From Chitinophaga qingshengii (GTDB lineage Bacteria > Bacteroidota > Bacteroidia > Chitinophagales > Chitinophagaceae), in NCBI RefSeq assembly GCF_014529935.1, contig NZ_JACVFC010000001.1:496001-560000 (forward strand): DNA of 64,000 bases, read 5' to 3'. The position numbers were made by a program, and so were the translations under genes. Under the pieces are notes generated by a model. The model was not told the origin of the DNA. It saw only the letters and a program-made list of their open reading frames with translations, and ran no database searches. Within the stretch, counting starts at the first letter, position 1. Each line of letters begins with the position of its first letter. This document shows, piece by piece, positions 41,243 through 50,352 of this stretch.

Positions 41243-44200
41243 TCAGAGGCTAACACAGTTAATAGGGGATAATTTAGTGTATATCTGGCTCGTGGAGCCG
41301 TCGCTAAACTGGTATTGATAGGTGCAACGATACTTTCCATTCTCCGGTACGCTGGACAGGTAATACATGTTACCGGTTTCACAAACGCCATTGATGAATC
41401 GTTTTCCTTCAGCAGCACAGGAACAGGTACCATAAGTATTGGCTGCCGCCTGACCATTGGTATTGATATCATCCAATGCCAGCTGATCTGCCGCAGCCTG
41501 ACTCACAGGGCTGGACCATTTCCGGGCCTCAACCTCGTATTTATATACCATCCCCTGACCGTTTTCCGGAGGGCAATCGTTCTTAAAGAAATTTCCGGAC
41601 TGATAACCATTATAAAACAAACACTCTCCATGTGCATTGGCATAGGTCTGTCCCCTGGCGTTGATTTCAGCATTGGCCAATGCATCAGCATCCGCCTGGC
41701 CTACCGCCGAGGTGTGCGTACCATATTTCACCCTATAGTTTACGGTAGTTGGTTCTCCTAGCGTACAATCATTTTTAACAAATCCCCTGGAGACCTCCGC
41801 ATTGTAAAACAACGTCTGTGCAGCAGGCGTCATCGGTGTTCCCGGTCCATAGTTATAAGTGTAGTTCTGTACAATATTCCCCTTATCATCCCTGACATTC
41901 AGCAACCTATTCAACGCATCATACTCGTAGCAGGTGGTAATGTTGTCCGGAGTGGTACTGCTGCTAATGCCCACGCCGGGCTCATAGGTATATGTTGTGG
42001 CCTGTGCATCCGCCGGGTATATCTGCACATCGTCTATCCATGCATCTGTACCGGATAACCGGAAAACACCGGCAATACCGGAGGTTCGATGCAGATAGAA
42101 AGTCCAGCCATTACGGGTGATACCAGTGGTTGACAAAGGTACACTAGTCGTACCCTCCTGTGTAACGGTCAACGGTCCGGTTTTAGACCAATAGCTTACT
42201 ACCATCGGTTTGGTGACGCTGGCGCCAAGGTTGCATTGGAGGTACCCGGTAACCGGAATTTTCAGGGAGTACCTGCCGGTATGACCGCTATTCAAATCAA
42301 ATACACCACCACTATTGGTCCAGTTTCCGCCATACATGCTCATTTGTTCAAAGCCTGTGTAGGCGATTTCCTCAAAAAGTGCATTATTAACTACCATCAC
42401 AGGATACCGGTCAGGATACTCCCTGGCGAAGGCTTGCGGCGCATCGTTGTCTTTGCGTTGTTCCACGATCTGTCCAAAGGAATACTTATAACTGGCCAAT
42501 GGTTTATACCGGCTGTCTGTTACCAGATTGTTGCCGCCCCAGGAAGAAGTCACCCAGGTATCAGGCGCTCCGGCAGCCTCCAGGCGAAAAGTACTAACTG
42601 GCTGGTATTGATCGTAATAGGTCAACAATCCACTGATGAGCCGTTTGTTACTACCATCCGTTTGCTGACGGTATTGGATACTCTCTATCTCTGTCCCATA
42701 CATACCAGCGCTGGTCAACGCGGCAATACCCGCTGTGCTGCCATTGACGCCGATATAATCGCCGGCATATTTTTTCACGGTTACCACTTCTTCGTTATTG
42801 GTGGTCAAGTCATTGATCTGTGTCGGGAAAGTATGTTTATCGCTGCCATAGGTCATTTTACGAATGCTGGTCAGGTAATTGCCCGTCATGAGATCGAATG
42901 TTTTTTCCGTCTGTTGTACCAGCTGTTTCTGTTGCGCCCAGATTGTATAACCGTCGGAATACAGGATGTTTGTAAAAGTACGGACCTCCAAACAGTCACC
43001 CATGGATTTCCATACTCCTCTCCCTTCGTAAGTGAACATGCCATTGGCATCCTGTTTCTTACACCATTGGGTCAGATTGTCCTGTGCGGCTTTCAGCTTT
43101 ACCCTTACTTGCGGTACATTACCTATGATCTGGTACGTATAGGTATTGGAGAGTTCACTCAATAACCGGTCATTGTTGTCATAGACCGATTTTTTTTCCA
43201 AATCTCCATTCCCCACATGATCATCAAACTGATCAATACTGCCTATATGATATTGATACACTGTTTTACCCAGCGGCTGGTAATTATTAAAATCGTATTG
43301 ATATTCTGTTACCCGGCTATAGCCAATATGCGAGCCTTGTACAGCCCCCATTCCGTACACAGAATTGGCGGAAACGGTATAGTTAACAGTACTCTGCTCT
43401 TCTGATCCGCCAATCACAATAGGTGGTGGCCAGCGGTGCATGGAGGTAGTAACATCATAACGGGGGAAATTATTATCGCTCTTGCCGCTTGTTTTGCCGT
43501 TCTCCAACTGGTACTCATATCGTTTCACCGTTCCTTTTTTGCTGGCATAGGAATAATCGGTGATCTCCCGGATACGGATACCTCCTACATCGCGGGTAGA
43601 GGAGTCCTGCAGCAGCGCATCATGTTGTTCATAGGCAAATTCCGTATAGCCGCCAGTGGGATAGGTAATCCGGGATAATACTCCTGAAATCGACCCACTG
43701 AAATTAGGATTTCTGAGCGCGCCATCACCGACAGATCTTCCATTGGGGAAAGTGATAGCAGGTACCAGGCTGGAGTTACCATAACCATTATAAAAGCCCC
43801 AATGGTCCAGCCCAGCTGTAGACCGCTCCGGTGGGCTTCCCATCTCGTTGTAGGTAAACAAATACGGCGGAGGGGGTGTTTCACTGGCTGGCCACTGTAA
43901 TACTTGTGCCAGCGTATCCAGGTGCATCCGTTTTTGGGAGGAAGTGCTGCCAGGCCCCCCAAAGAACCCATATCCCAGACTATATTGTTTCTGCAGCTTA
44001 CCCTCGTAGATTTTGATGCTTTTCAGCTGCTTGTCCAGTGGAAAATTGGAGTCCGGACGGTTAGACACCGATTCCAGCTCTACACTCCCCACCCTGTCTC
44101 CGGCCCTGGAGTAGACAACACTCTTGAGAAATTTACGTTTGGCCCAAACGAAAGGCGGTGAAGTGGTGACAGCACTTCCCTGTTCGGAGTAGTCTGATCC

Positions 44201-45070
44201 TGACGGGCGTTTGTGTGTGGTAATCATACTTAGCGTGACAGACCTGTTTTGGGAAATCTCCTCTGAAATAGCACCTTCTATTGTGGACTCATAGGTAAAA
44301 TCAATACGTTCCACATTATTAACAGATACCATACTGGTAAGATACCAGCTGGAATTATAACTATAGCTTCTACGGGGAGGCGCTTCTTCTTGTATATCAT
44401 CCATTAACTGCATCCTGGTCTGTTCCGGGCTGGCAAAACGATAGGTAGTGCCATTTTCATCAGTGATAACAAATTCATCTGGATGGTTATAGGTGATGGT
44501 CAGGTTGTCCCGTTCTTTTTTCACAATGCTTTTATCCGGTAGTACCATGAATTTCCCGGATTTCCCGGCAAAATTATAATAGTACATATCTGGTTGCAGA
44601 TCCCGGATTTCCATCTTCATCTGTTTGAGAAAATCCTGATAGGCAAATACATCGGAGCTGGGAGGCAACACGAGAGGGCCATTATCGTAATAGTTTTCGT
44701 TAATGTCAGGATTCCCCATTACCCCGCGGGTAATCACCCCGCCGGCATTCAACGACCAGCCCATGCCTACCCAGGGAGCCACCTCTCCGGGTTTGAACCC
44801 ACCGTTATTGTAACTGAGGGAGATCGGCAAAGACAACATCTGCCCTTTAAATTCATGCAACGGGATACTGATCTGGGGAGTACCGGTAAACAAACTAACA
44901 GGCACATTACCATATTTCCCCAACTGGGCCGCCTCCGGCGCTACCGGCAGGGATTGCCGTGCCTTAAATTCCAATCGGGCCACTTCTGTTGGCAAAGATG
45001 TCTGCCGGGCACTCAGCTGGCCAATACCAGCCAACAAAACAAAGACGGGAACAAGAATCTTCTTTTTCAT
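41243..45070 (-). CDS. large secreted RHS/YD-associated protein with DUF5977-like repeats
   Basis: 1275 residues from the ATG at 45068-45070 (MKKKILVPVFVLLAGIGQLSA signal peptide); the frame extends 17 codons upstream without a plausible leader. The N-terminal half resembles the SpvB-like/RHS-associated start (LGKYGNVPVSLFTGTPQIS, GWSLNAGGVITRGV). The middle has YD-type beta strands, and a galactose-binding-like segment (GRYSLKIPVTGYLQCNLG) precedes the C-terminus. The end carries two copies of a Cys-flanked repeat of about 60 residues (ADADALANAEINARGQTYAN; AAADQLALDDINTNGQAAAN), the DUF5977 pattern. It ends 5 bases before the RHS toxin gene, so the two form an operon and probably one delivery complex. 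Confidence 0.78.
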   Translation of the reverse strand: MKKKILVPVFVLLAGIGQLSARQTSLPTEVARLEFKARQSLPVAPEAAQLGKYGNVPVSLFTGTPQISIPLHEFKGQMLSLPISLSYNNGGFKPGEVAPWVGMGWSLNAGGVITRGVMGNPDINENYYDNGPLVLPPSSDVFAYQDFLKQMKMEIRDLQPDMYYYNFAGKSGKFMVLPDKSIVKKERDNLTITYNHPDEFVITDENGTTYRFASPEQTRMQLMDDIQEEAPPRRSYSYNSSWYLTSMVSVNNVERIDFTYESTIEGAISEEISQNRSVTLSMITTHKRPSGSDYSEQGSAVTTSPPFVWAKRKFLKSVVYSRAGDRVGSVELESVSNRPDSNFPLDKQLKSIKIYEGKLQKQYSLGYGFFGGPGSTSSQKRMHLDTLAQVLQWPASETPPPPYLFTYNEMGSPPERSTAGLDHWGFYNGYGNSSLVPAITFPNGRSVGDGALRNPNFSGSISGVLSRITYPTGGYTEFAYEQHDALLQDSSTRDVGGIRIREITDYSYASKKGTVKRYEYQLENGKTSGKSDNNFPRYDVTTSMHRWPPPIVIGGSEEQSTVNYTVSANSVYGMGAVQGSHIGYSRVTEYQYDFNNYQPLGKTVYQYHIGSIDQFDDHVGNGDLEKKSVYDNNDRLLSELSNTYTYQIIGNVPQVRVKLKAAQDNLTQWCKKQDANGMFTYEGRGVWKSMGDCLEVRTFTNILYSDGYTIWAQQKQLVQQTEKTFDLMTGNYLTSIRKMTYGSDKHTFPTQINDLTTNNEEVVTVKKYAGDYIGVNGSTAGIAALTSAGMYGTEIESIQYRQQTDGSNKRLISGLLTYYDQYQPVSTFRLEAAGAPDTWVTSSWGGNNLVTDSRYKPLASYKYSFGQIVEQRKDNDAPQAFAREYPDRYPVMVVNNALFEEIAYTGFEQMSMYGGNWTNSGGVFDLNSGHTGRYSLKIPVTGYLQCNLGASVTKPMVVSYWSKTGPLTVTQEGTTSVPLSTTGITRNGWTFYLHRTSGIAGVFRLSGTDAWIDDVQIYPADAQATTYTYEPGVGISSSTTPDNITTCYEYDALNRLLNVRDDKGNIVQNYTYNYGPGTPMTPAAQTLFYNAEVSRGFVKNDCTLGEPTTVNYRVKYGTHTSAVGQADADALANAEINARGQTYANAHGECLFYNGYQSGNFFKNDCPPENGQGMVYKYEVEARKWSSPVSQAAADQLALDDINTNGQAAANTYGTCSCAAEGKRFINGVCETGNMYYLSSVPENGKYRCTYQYQFSDGSTSQIYTKLSPINCVSL

Positions 45071-45457
45071 AGATATACCACAGTAAAAACAGAAAGAAAG
45101 CATAGCCACACAGGGCTGCAAATTTCACAAACGGGCTAATTTACCAGCGATGATATCAGGGATATGATCAACGGCATAGCAGGGAGTGTATAATTGATAA
45201 ATGGTTACTCAGAACAAATAGTTAACAAAAAGCATCCAACACATCTGGTCGTTCTGCATGACTCTAAAGTAATCATAATTTCGGAAAAACAACCAACTAT
45301 TAAAAACAGCCGCGCTTACCCCAACCTCCCCGGTATTTTTCCGCTTTTGATTATCCGCCTTCCCCTATTGCGATTACCTTTGCGGCCATATAGAACAAAG
45401 CAGACAGGGATAATGGCATATTCCGGTCACTTTTTAGCGTAACATTAATTTTATTTC
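45071..45457. other. 387-bp divergent intergenic region
   Basis: It separates the RHS operon (minus) from the TonB-dependent receptor (plus) and holds no gene. The only clear element is the exact TAnnTTTG match at 45375-45382 facing the receptor. No hairpin or repeat of note was seen. Confidence 0.6.
45375..45382 (+). promoter_or_regulatory. -7 promoter element for the TonB-dependent receptor
   Basis: TACCTTTG matches the Bacteroidota sigma-A -7 consensus TAnnTTTG exactly, 75 bases before the receptor ATG. A TTTG lies 25 bases upstream, wider than the usual -33 spacing. Confidence 0.5.
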
Positions 45458-47512
45458 ATGAGATCAGGCTATATCCCGGTGCTTTTAGCATTGACGGTCG
45501 CCACCCATGCTTTCGGACAGGATAGTTCCAGACCAAAGCGTCTTACCGATACCACCAGCCAGCTGAAGGACGTTATCATTACAGCCAGCCGCGTAGCAGA
45601 ACAGGTCAACGAAGTACCGTCATCCGTGACATTCATTTCGAGGAAGGAACTGGCTAAACAGGCGCAAATCAACAGCAATCTGCCCTATATCCTGATGCAG
45701 AAAATACCCGGAATATCTCCCAGCGAAGAAGGACAGAATAACTTTATCGGGAAATTGAGAGGCAGAAACTTCCTGGTACTCATTGATGGCATTCCGCAAT
45801 CCACCCCATTACGAAATGGCGGGCGTGACCTTAAAACCATTGATGCCGGCGCCATAGATCATATTGAAGTTATCAACGGCGCTTCTTCCATGTATGGCAA
45901 TGGCGGCGCCGGCGGCATCATCAACTATATTACCATCAAGCCGGAGAAAAACGTTCCCTTCAGCTCTTCTACCTACTTCAATAATAGCCTGAATCTTATC
46001 AAAGCCGATGAAACTTACGGCTACAATCTCTCGCAGGTATTCAAGGGAGGCACAGGGAAATTTGACTACGTCGTTCAGGGCAAAATGGCACATTCCGGTG
46101 TGGTAAGGTCTTCTGACGGTGTGGTAGTCAGTCCTTTTTACGGACTGGGAGAAACGAAGACCTATAATGCCCTCGTAAAACTCGGATATGATTTCTCTGC
46201 CCGTCATCGTATTGAAGTAATGGGGAATTATTACAATAGCATCCAGGACAGCAAATACATTGGCACCAAAGGCAACTTCGGTGTTTCTCCGGCCATCGGT
46301 GTCAGGGGTGACACCAATATCCTGGGAGGTACTCCCTATAATAAGACCCTGAATGTAAAATATACGGGGACCTATGGTAAAACAGCCGCCAACGTTGCGG
46401 TGTATTACAACGATATCAACTCCGTATTTGAAGCTTATAATCAAATATATTCCGATCACCGGGGCGGACGATTCAATTTCTCCACTCCTTTTGCATTACC
46501 AGCCAGCAACAGTGTGCAATTGATTTACGGTATCGACTTCCTGAAAGACCATACCATACAGAAAGATATGGCAGATAAGCTGGTCACCCCCGATATGAAT
46601 ATGAACAGCATAGCGCCTTACCTGCAATCCAAATTCATATTGGCTAAACACTGGATATTCAAAGCCGGAGCGCGTTATGAGAACCTGTTGTTTAAAGTCA
46701 GCGACTTTACCAAAGGCAACCAGCTTATCCCAGGTGCTACCAATACCTATAATGCTTTGGTGTTCAATACCGGCCTGCGATATAATCAGTTCTCCGCTAT
46801 TCAGCCATTTGCCAGCTTCTCCCAGGGCTTTTCTATTGGAGATATCGGACTGGTGCTGAGGAACGGGGTTTCATTAAATGCCATTAATGTTGCGCCTGTG
46901 AAAGTGAACAATTTTGAGCTGGGGGTCAATGGAGATATACAGCGATTCCATTACGAGGTAACCGGCTATTACAGCACCAGTAAAAAAGGAGCCACCTTCA
47001 AGGAAATCACACCGGGGAACTTCGACCTTGTTCAGTTACCGCAACGCATATACGGAATAGAAGCGGTACTGGGATACAAGGCCGCCGATTGGCTAAGCCT
47101 GGGTGGGATACTGGGTTATATGGATGGAAAAGAAGATACCAAAAACGACGGCTCCTATGATGGGAAAGTAGACAACTCGACCATTTCACCTGTTAAAATC
47201 GGCGGAAATATCAACGTCAAACTCACTCCTCAATGGGACTTTTCCGTTCAGATGACAAAAATCGGCAGCCGCGATGTATTCCCCCAGGCGGTATGGAATT
47301 ACGGGAAATATCCCGTCTCCGGTTATACCCTGTTTGATATGTATACCGCCTATCGATTCCGTTATGTAACATTGACCTTTGCCATCAATAACCTCTTTAA
47401 CGCCAACTATTACCCTACCCATTCCGAAGTCCGCGGAGCAACCACAGAAGGGCGCTATTACGTTAAAGGCACCGGAACCGTCGCTAACCTGGGCGTAGTG
47501 ATCAATTTATAA
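45458..47512 (+). CDS. TonB-dependent outer-membrane receptor (siderophore/metal-type)
   Basis: 684 residues. Signal peptide (LLALTVATHAFGQ), no carboxypeptidase-like or STN domain, then directly the plug (LKDVIITASRVAEQVNEVPS, RNFLVLIDGIPQSTPLRNGG, IDHIEVINGASSMYGNGGAGG) and a 22-strand-type barrel ending GTVANLGVVINL. The length and plug are those of FhuE/FecA-like siderophore and metal-complex receptors, not of SusC. The ligand cannot be identified; no Fur box was recognised. Strong terminator directly after. No TonB/ExbBD genes are in the window. Confidence 0.88.
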   Translation: MRSGYIPVLLALTVATHAFGQDSSRPKRLTDTTSQLKDVIITASRVAEQVNEVPSSVTFISRKELAKQAQINSNLPYILMQKIPGISPSEEGQNNFIGKLRGRNFLVLIDGIPQSTPLRNGGRDLKTIDAGAIDHIEVINGASSMYGNGGAGGIINYITIKPEKNVPFSSSTYFNNSLNLIKADETYGYNLSQVFKGGTGKFDYVVQGKMAHSGVVRSSDGVVVSPFYGLGETKTYNALVKLGYDFSARHRIEVMGNYYNSIQDSKYIGTKGNFGVSPAIGVRGDTNILGGTPYNKTLNVKYTGTYGKTAANVAVYYNDINSVFEAYNQIYSDHRGGRFNFSTPFALPASNSVQLIYGIDFLKDHTIQKDMADKLVTPDMNMNSIAPYLQSKFILAKHWIFKAGARYENLLFKVSDFTKGNQLIPGATNTYNALVFNTGLRYNQFSAIQPFASFSQGFSIGDIGLVLRNGVSLNAINVAPVKVNNFELGVNGDIQRFHYEVTGYYSTSKKGATFKEITPGNFDLVQLPQRIYGIEAVLGYKAADWLSLGGILGYMDGKEDTKNDGSYDGKVDNSTISPVKIGGNINVKLTPQWDFSVQMTKIGSRDVFPQAVWNYGKYPVSGYTLFDMYTAYRFRYVTLTFAINNLFNANYYPTHSEVRGATTEGRYYVKGTGTVANLGVVINL

Positions 47513-47521
47513 TATTGTTGT

Positions 47522-47566
47522 GTTTGAGGAGATGATCGCTGGCAGATCATCTCCTCAAACTTTTTT
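47522..47566 (+). terminator. terminator of the TonB-dependent receptor gene
   Basis: Perfect 16-bp stem (gtttgaggagatgatc / gatcatctcctcaaac, 47522-47537 and 47545-47560), 7-base loop, followed by T6. Confidence 0.95.
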
Positions 47567-47711
47567 CCGTTTTTGAACACCAACCTTCCTTATTTTTTCG
47601 TATATCCGCGGTTCAACCAAAAGAAAACAACCCCGGCGTTAAACTGATAACCTGCTCGTTCCAGGGTGGCAAAACATTTACATACAGTTATTTAAAAATT
47701 CATAATAAACT

Positions 47712-47757
47712 AATTGTCAATATATTAAAACCATTATTTTAATTTGACAATTTTGTC
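47712..47757 (+). promoter_or_regulatory. dyad-rich candidate TetR operator upstream of ABC-F
   Basis: Half-sites aattgtcaa (47712-47720) and ttgacaatt (47744-47752) form a perfect 9-bp inverted repeat 23 bases apart. The right half overlaps a second dyad gacaa-tt-ttgtc (47746-47757). The sites end 55 bases before the ABC-F start in an otherwise very AT-rich leader. Palindromes of this kind are typical TetR-family operators, and a TetR gene lies at the end of the same operon; the link is inference. Confidence 0.5.
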
Positions 47758-47811
47758 TAACAAAAAAAAATAATTAATACCATCTTTGTTTACTTAAAAT
47801 CAAGGAATCCC

Positions 47812-49395
47812 GTGGGCTTAATTATAAAATCACTGCATTATGTTCATCCGGATAATACGGAGCTATTCCATGACCTGAACTTTATTCTAAACGACGGAGA
47901 AAAGGCCGCACTGGTAGGCATAAACGGCGCTGGTAAATCAACGCTGCTCCGTCTCCTTTCCCGGCAACTGGAATTAACATCGGGGGAAATTATCCATTCG
48001 GAGATACCCTGGTATGTACCCCAGCATCTGGGTGAGTATGACGGCTGCTCTGTTGCCCAGGTATTGGGCGCAGACAAAAAGCTTCGTGCATTGCAGGCTA
48101 TTCTGAACGGAGATACGGATGCCCTGCACTTTACAGCCCTGGATGATGACTGGGAAATCGAAAACAAAGTTAAGCAGGTACTGGAGAAATGGGACCTGGG
48201 TAAGATAGATGAAAACCGGTTGCTGGGGAGCTTAAGCGGCGGTCAGAAAACGAAAGTTTTTCTTGCGGCCATGGATATGAACAGCCCCGATCTTATTTTG
48301 CTGGATGAGCCTTCCAATCATCTGGACATCAAAACCAGGATGAAACTGTATGCAATGATCCGGCAAAAAAAATCCACTATGCTGATCGTGAGTCATGACA
48401 GGACCTTGTTGAATCTCATGAACAAAACGCTGGAGCTGAGTGAAAAGGGAATAGAAACATTTGGGGGAAATTTCGACTTTTATCAGCAGAAAAAACAAGA
48501 GCAAGTCAGCGCCTTACGCGCCCGGCTAAACGAACAATCCAAAACGTTAAAGATATCTGAGAAAAAAGCCTCCGATATGGCCGGCCATCGGGCACAGCAG
48601 GAATCCAGGTCGGCAGCCATGAGCGGATCCATACCCCGTATTATCGCCGGTGGCTTAAAAAACAAGGCAGAACGCAGTACCGCGAGGATGTTGAACGCAC
48701 ACGAAGAAAAGATAGCCTCATTACTGCATAATATGGAAGAGACTAAAGCACAAATCCAGGAGTACGAAGTGCTTAAAATTGATATCACAAACCCCGAACC
48801 GAATCCGGGAAGTTTACTGATTGATATGGCTAATATTAACTTTAAGTACAGTGATCGCCTCTTATGGAATAATCTTAGCTTCCAACTTAAATCCGGTGAG
48901 CGGGTACAAATCCAGGGTGAGAATGGCAGCGGAAAAACCACCTTGCTCAAAATTATCACACGGGAGCTGCCGCCCGTTGAAGGCAGTTATCATAGTGCTG
49001 CATTTTCGTACTTTTATCTTGACCAGGACTATTCCATGATAAACCCGAAACGCAGTGTTTATGAACAAATTGAGGAATACAATAAACGCGGGCTGGACGA
49101 GCAGGAATTAAAAGAAATCTTGGTTCGTTGCCAGTTTACCCCGGCGGATTTCGATAAAAGATGTGCCGGGTTAAGTGGCGGAGAGCGCATGAAATTATCG
49201 CTGGCTTGTTTGTTGGTGAGTAACCAGGCGCCGGATTTACTGATCCTGGATGAACCCACCAATAACCTTGACATTAAGAGCCTGGAAGTGCTGACCCTGG
49301 CTGTAAAAAATTTCCGGGGTACCTTGCTGGTGATTTCGCATGACGATTATTTTATCGATGAAATCGGGATTGATTATCGTATCAGTTTAACTTAA
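47812..49395 (+). CDS. ABC-F family ATPase (ribosome-associated; possible antibiotic-resistance type)
   Basis: 527 residues from a GTG at 47812; no upstream ATG is in frame close by. Two ABC domains on one chain with no membrane part. Domain 1 has Walker A GINGAGKST (36-44), signature LSGGQKTKV and Walker B LILLDEPSNHLD. A long charged linker (about 215-320) is the region that enters the ribosomal tRNA site in ABC-F proteins. Domain 2 has GENGSGKTT, LSGGERMKL and LLILDEPTNNLD. ABC-F members relieve ribosome stalling or remove bound antibiotics. The TetR gene 5 bases downstream suggests a drug-inducible resistance unit instead of a housekeeping Ettan/Uup paralogue. Confidence 0.88.
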   Translation: MGLIIKSLHYVHPDNTELFHDLNFILNDGEKAALVGINGAGKSTLLRLLSRQLELTSGEIIHSEIPWYVPQHLGEYDGCSVAQVLGADKKLRALQAILNGDTDALHFTALDDDWEIENKVKQVLEKWDLGKIDENRLLGSLSGGQKTKVFLAAMDMNSPDLILLDEPSNHLDIKTRMKLYAMIRQKKSTMLIVSHDRTLLNLMNKTLELSEKGIETFGGNFDFYQQKKQEQVSALRARLNEQSKTLKISEKKASDMAGHRAQQESRSAAMSGSIPRIIAGGLKNKAERSTARMLNAHEEKIASLLHNMEETKAQIQEYEVLKIDITNPEPNPGSLLIDMANINFKYSDRLLWNNLSFQLKSGERVQIQGENGSGKTTLLKIITRELPPVEGSYHSAAFSYFYLDQDYSMINPKRSVYEQIEEYNKRGLDEQELKEILVRCQFTPADFDKRCAGLSGGERMKLSLACLLVSNQAPDLLILDEPTNNLDIKSLEVLTLAVKNFRGTLLVISHDDYFIDEIGIDYRISLT

Positions 49396-49400
49396 CACAT

Positions 49401-49994
49401 ATGCCTTTAAAAAATACAGGGACCGAACAGCTTATAAAAGACACGGCTAAACGTTTACTTTTCGCAGAAGGGAAACTGCATGCCACAACGCAGGAAATAG
49501 CCGATGCCGCCGGGGTTAACAGAACCGCCCTTCATTATTATTTCCGTTCGAGAGACCTGTTGATAGCCGCTATATTCCAGGATGCCATGCAGGACCTGAG
49601 CCGGCGCCTGGCCGAATGTATGACTGCCGACCTACCTTTTAAAGCCAAAACGGAAAATATTATTGCGGTTTTTCTCAAAGATATGATGGCCTTTCCCTAT
49701 CAGGAAACCTTTTTGGTAACGGAGATCAATACACTCGGCAAACAACTGATCAACAACATCGAATCAGGTCCTGTAAAGTCCTATTTAAAAGAAGCTGCGG
49801 ATGAAATGAAGAAAGGAACCATTGAACAAATGAACCCTGTTCATTTCCTGATGAACTTATTTTCTCTTTTGTCGTATCCCTTAATCATGGCTCCCCTTTA
49901 CCAAAAGCTATTCCAGTTATCTGACAAGAATTTCAAGGCGTTGATAGCCGAGCGCGGCCAACTTATTATTGGCTTGTTATTTAGAGAACAATAA
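49401..49994 (+). CDS. TetR-family transcriptional regulator
   Basis: 197 residues. N-terminal helix-turn-helix (about 10-55): IKDTAKRLLFAEGKLHATTQ, EIADAAGVNRTALHYYFRSR. The C-terminal helical ligand-binding domain is variable, as usual. The gene starts 5 bases after the ABC-F stop, so it is cotranscribed and would autoregulate the pair through the dyads at 47712-47757. The effector is unknown. Confidence 0.9.
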   Translation: MPLKNTGTEQLIKDTAKRLLFAEGKLHATTQEIADAAGVNRTALHYYFRSRDLLIAAIFQDAMQDLSRRLAECMTADLPFKAKTENIIAVFLKDMMAFPYQETFLVTEINTLGKQLINNIESGPVKSYLKEAADEMKKGTIEQMNPVHFLMNLFSLLSYPLIMAPLYQKLFQLSDKNFKALIAERGQLIIGLLFREQ

Positions 49995-50352
49995 AGAAAC
50001 CACTATTCTTATCTAGTAAAAGAAATAATCCCTGTCTTTTCGTATATCCGACAGGGTATGTCATACGGGGTTTTTCCCGGGGACCATTGAATAATTAAAA
50101 ATATCTCTATCTTAGTACCCGATTACAGTATCGGCCCAATAGAATTTGCTGCCACCTTATACGTACAAGAAGACGGGTCGGACCAATACCTAATTACCAA
50201 AATCTTATTCATATCTATATAGAAGACCCTCGTTCGAACACACTTTTTTCAACACTACCACTGATTACCTATCCTCATCGGTAGTCCTACCTTTATTGTT
50301 ATATATCCTTTATCCATGCATAAACAACAGTCAGTAACGCATAAATATATTT
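49995..50352. other. 358-bp intergenic region before the giant adhesin gene
   Basis: No gene seen. A 7-bp inverted repeat ccctgtc / gacaggg (50030-50036, 50050-50056) lies 36 bases after the TetR stop but has no T run. The rest is AT-rich leader; no exact TAnnTTTG was found near the adhesin start. Confidence 0.5.

Noticed and set aside
45458..47512. TonB-dependent receptor as uptake partner of an NRPS siderophore at 61809
   Set aside because: The genes are 14 kb apart on opposite strands and the visible NRPS module shows no siderophore-specific domain; a link cannot be supported here.
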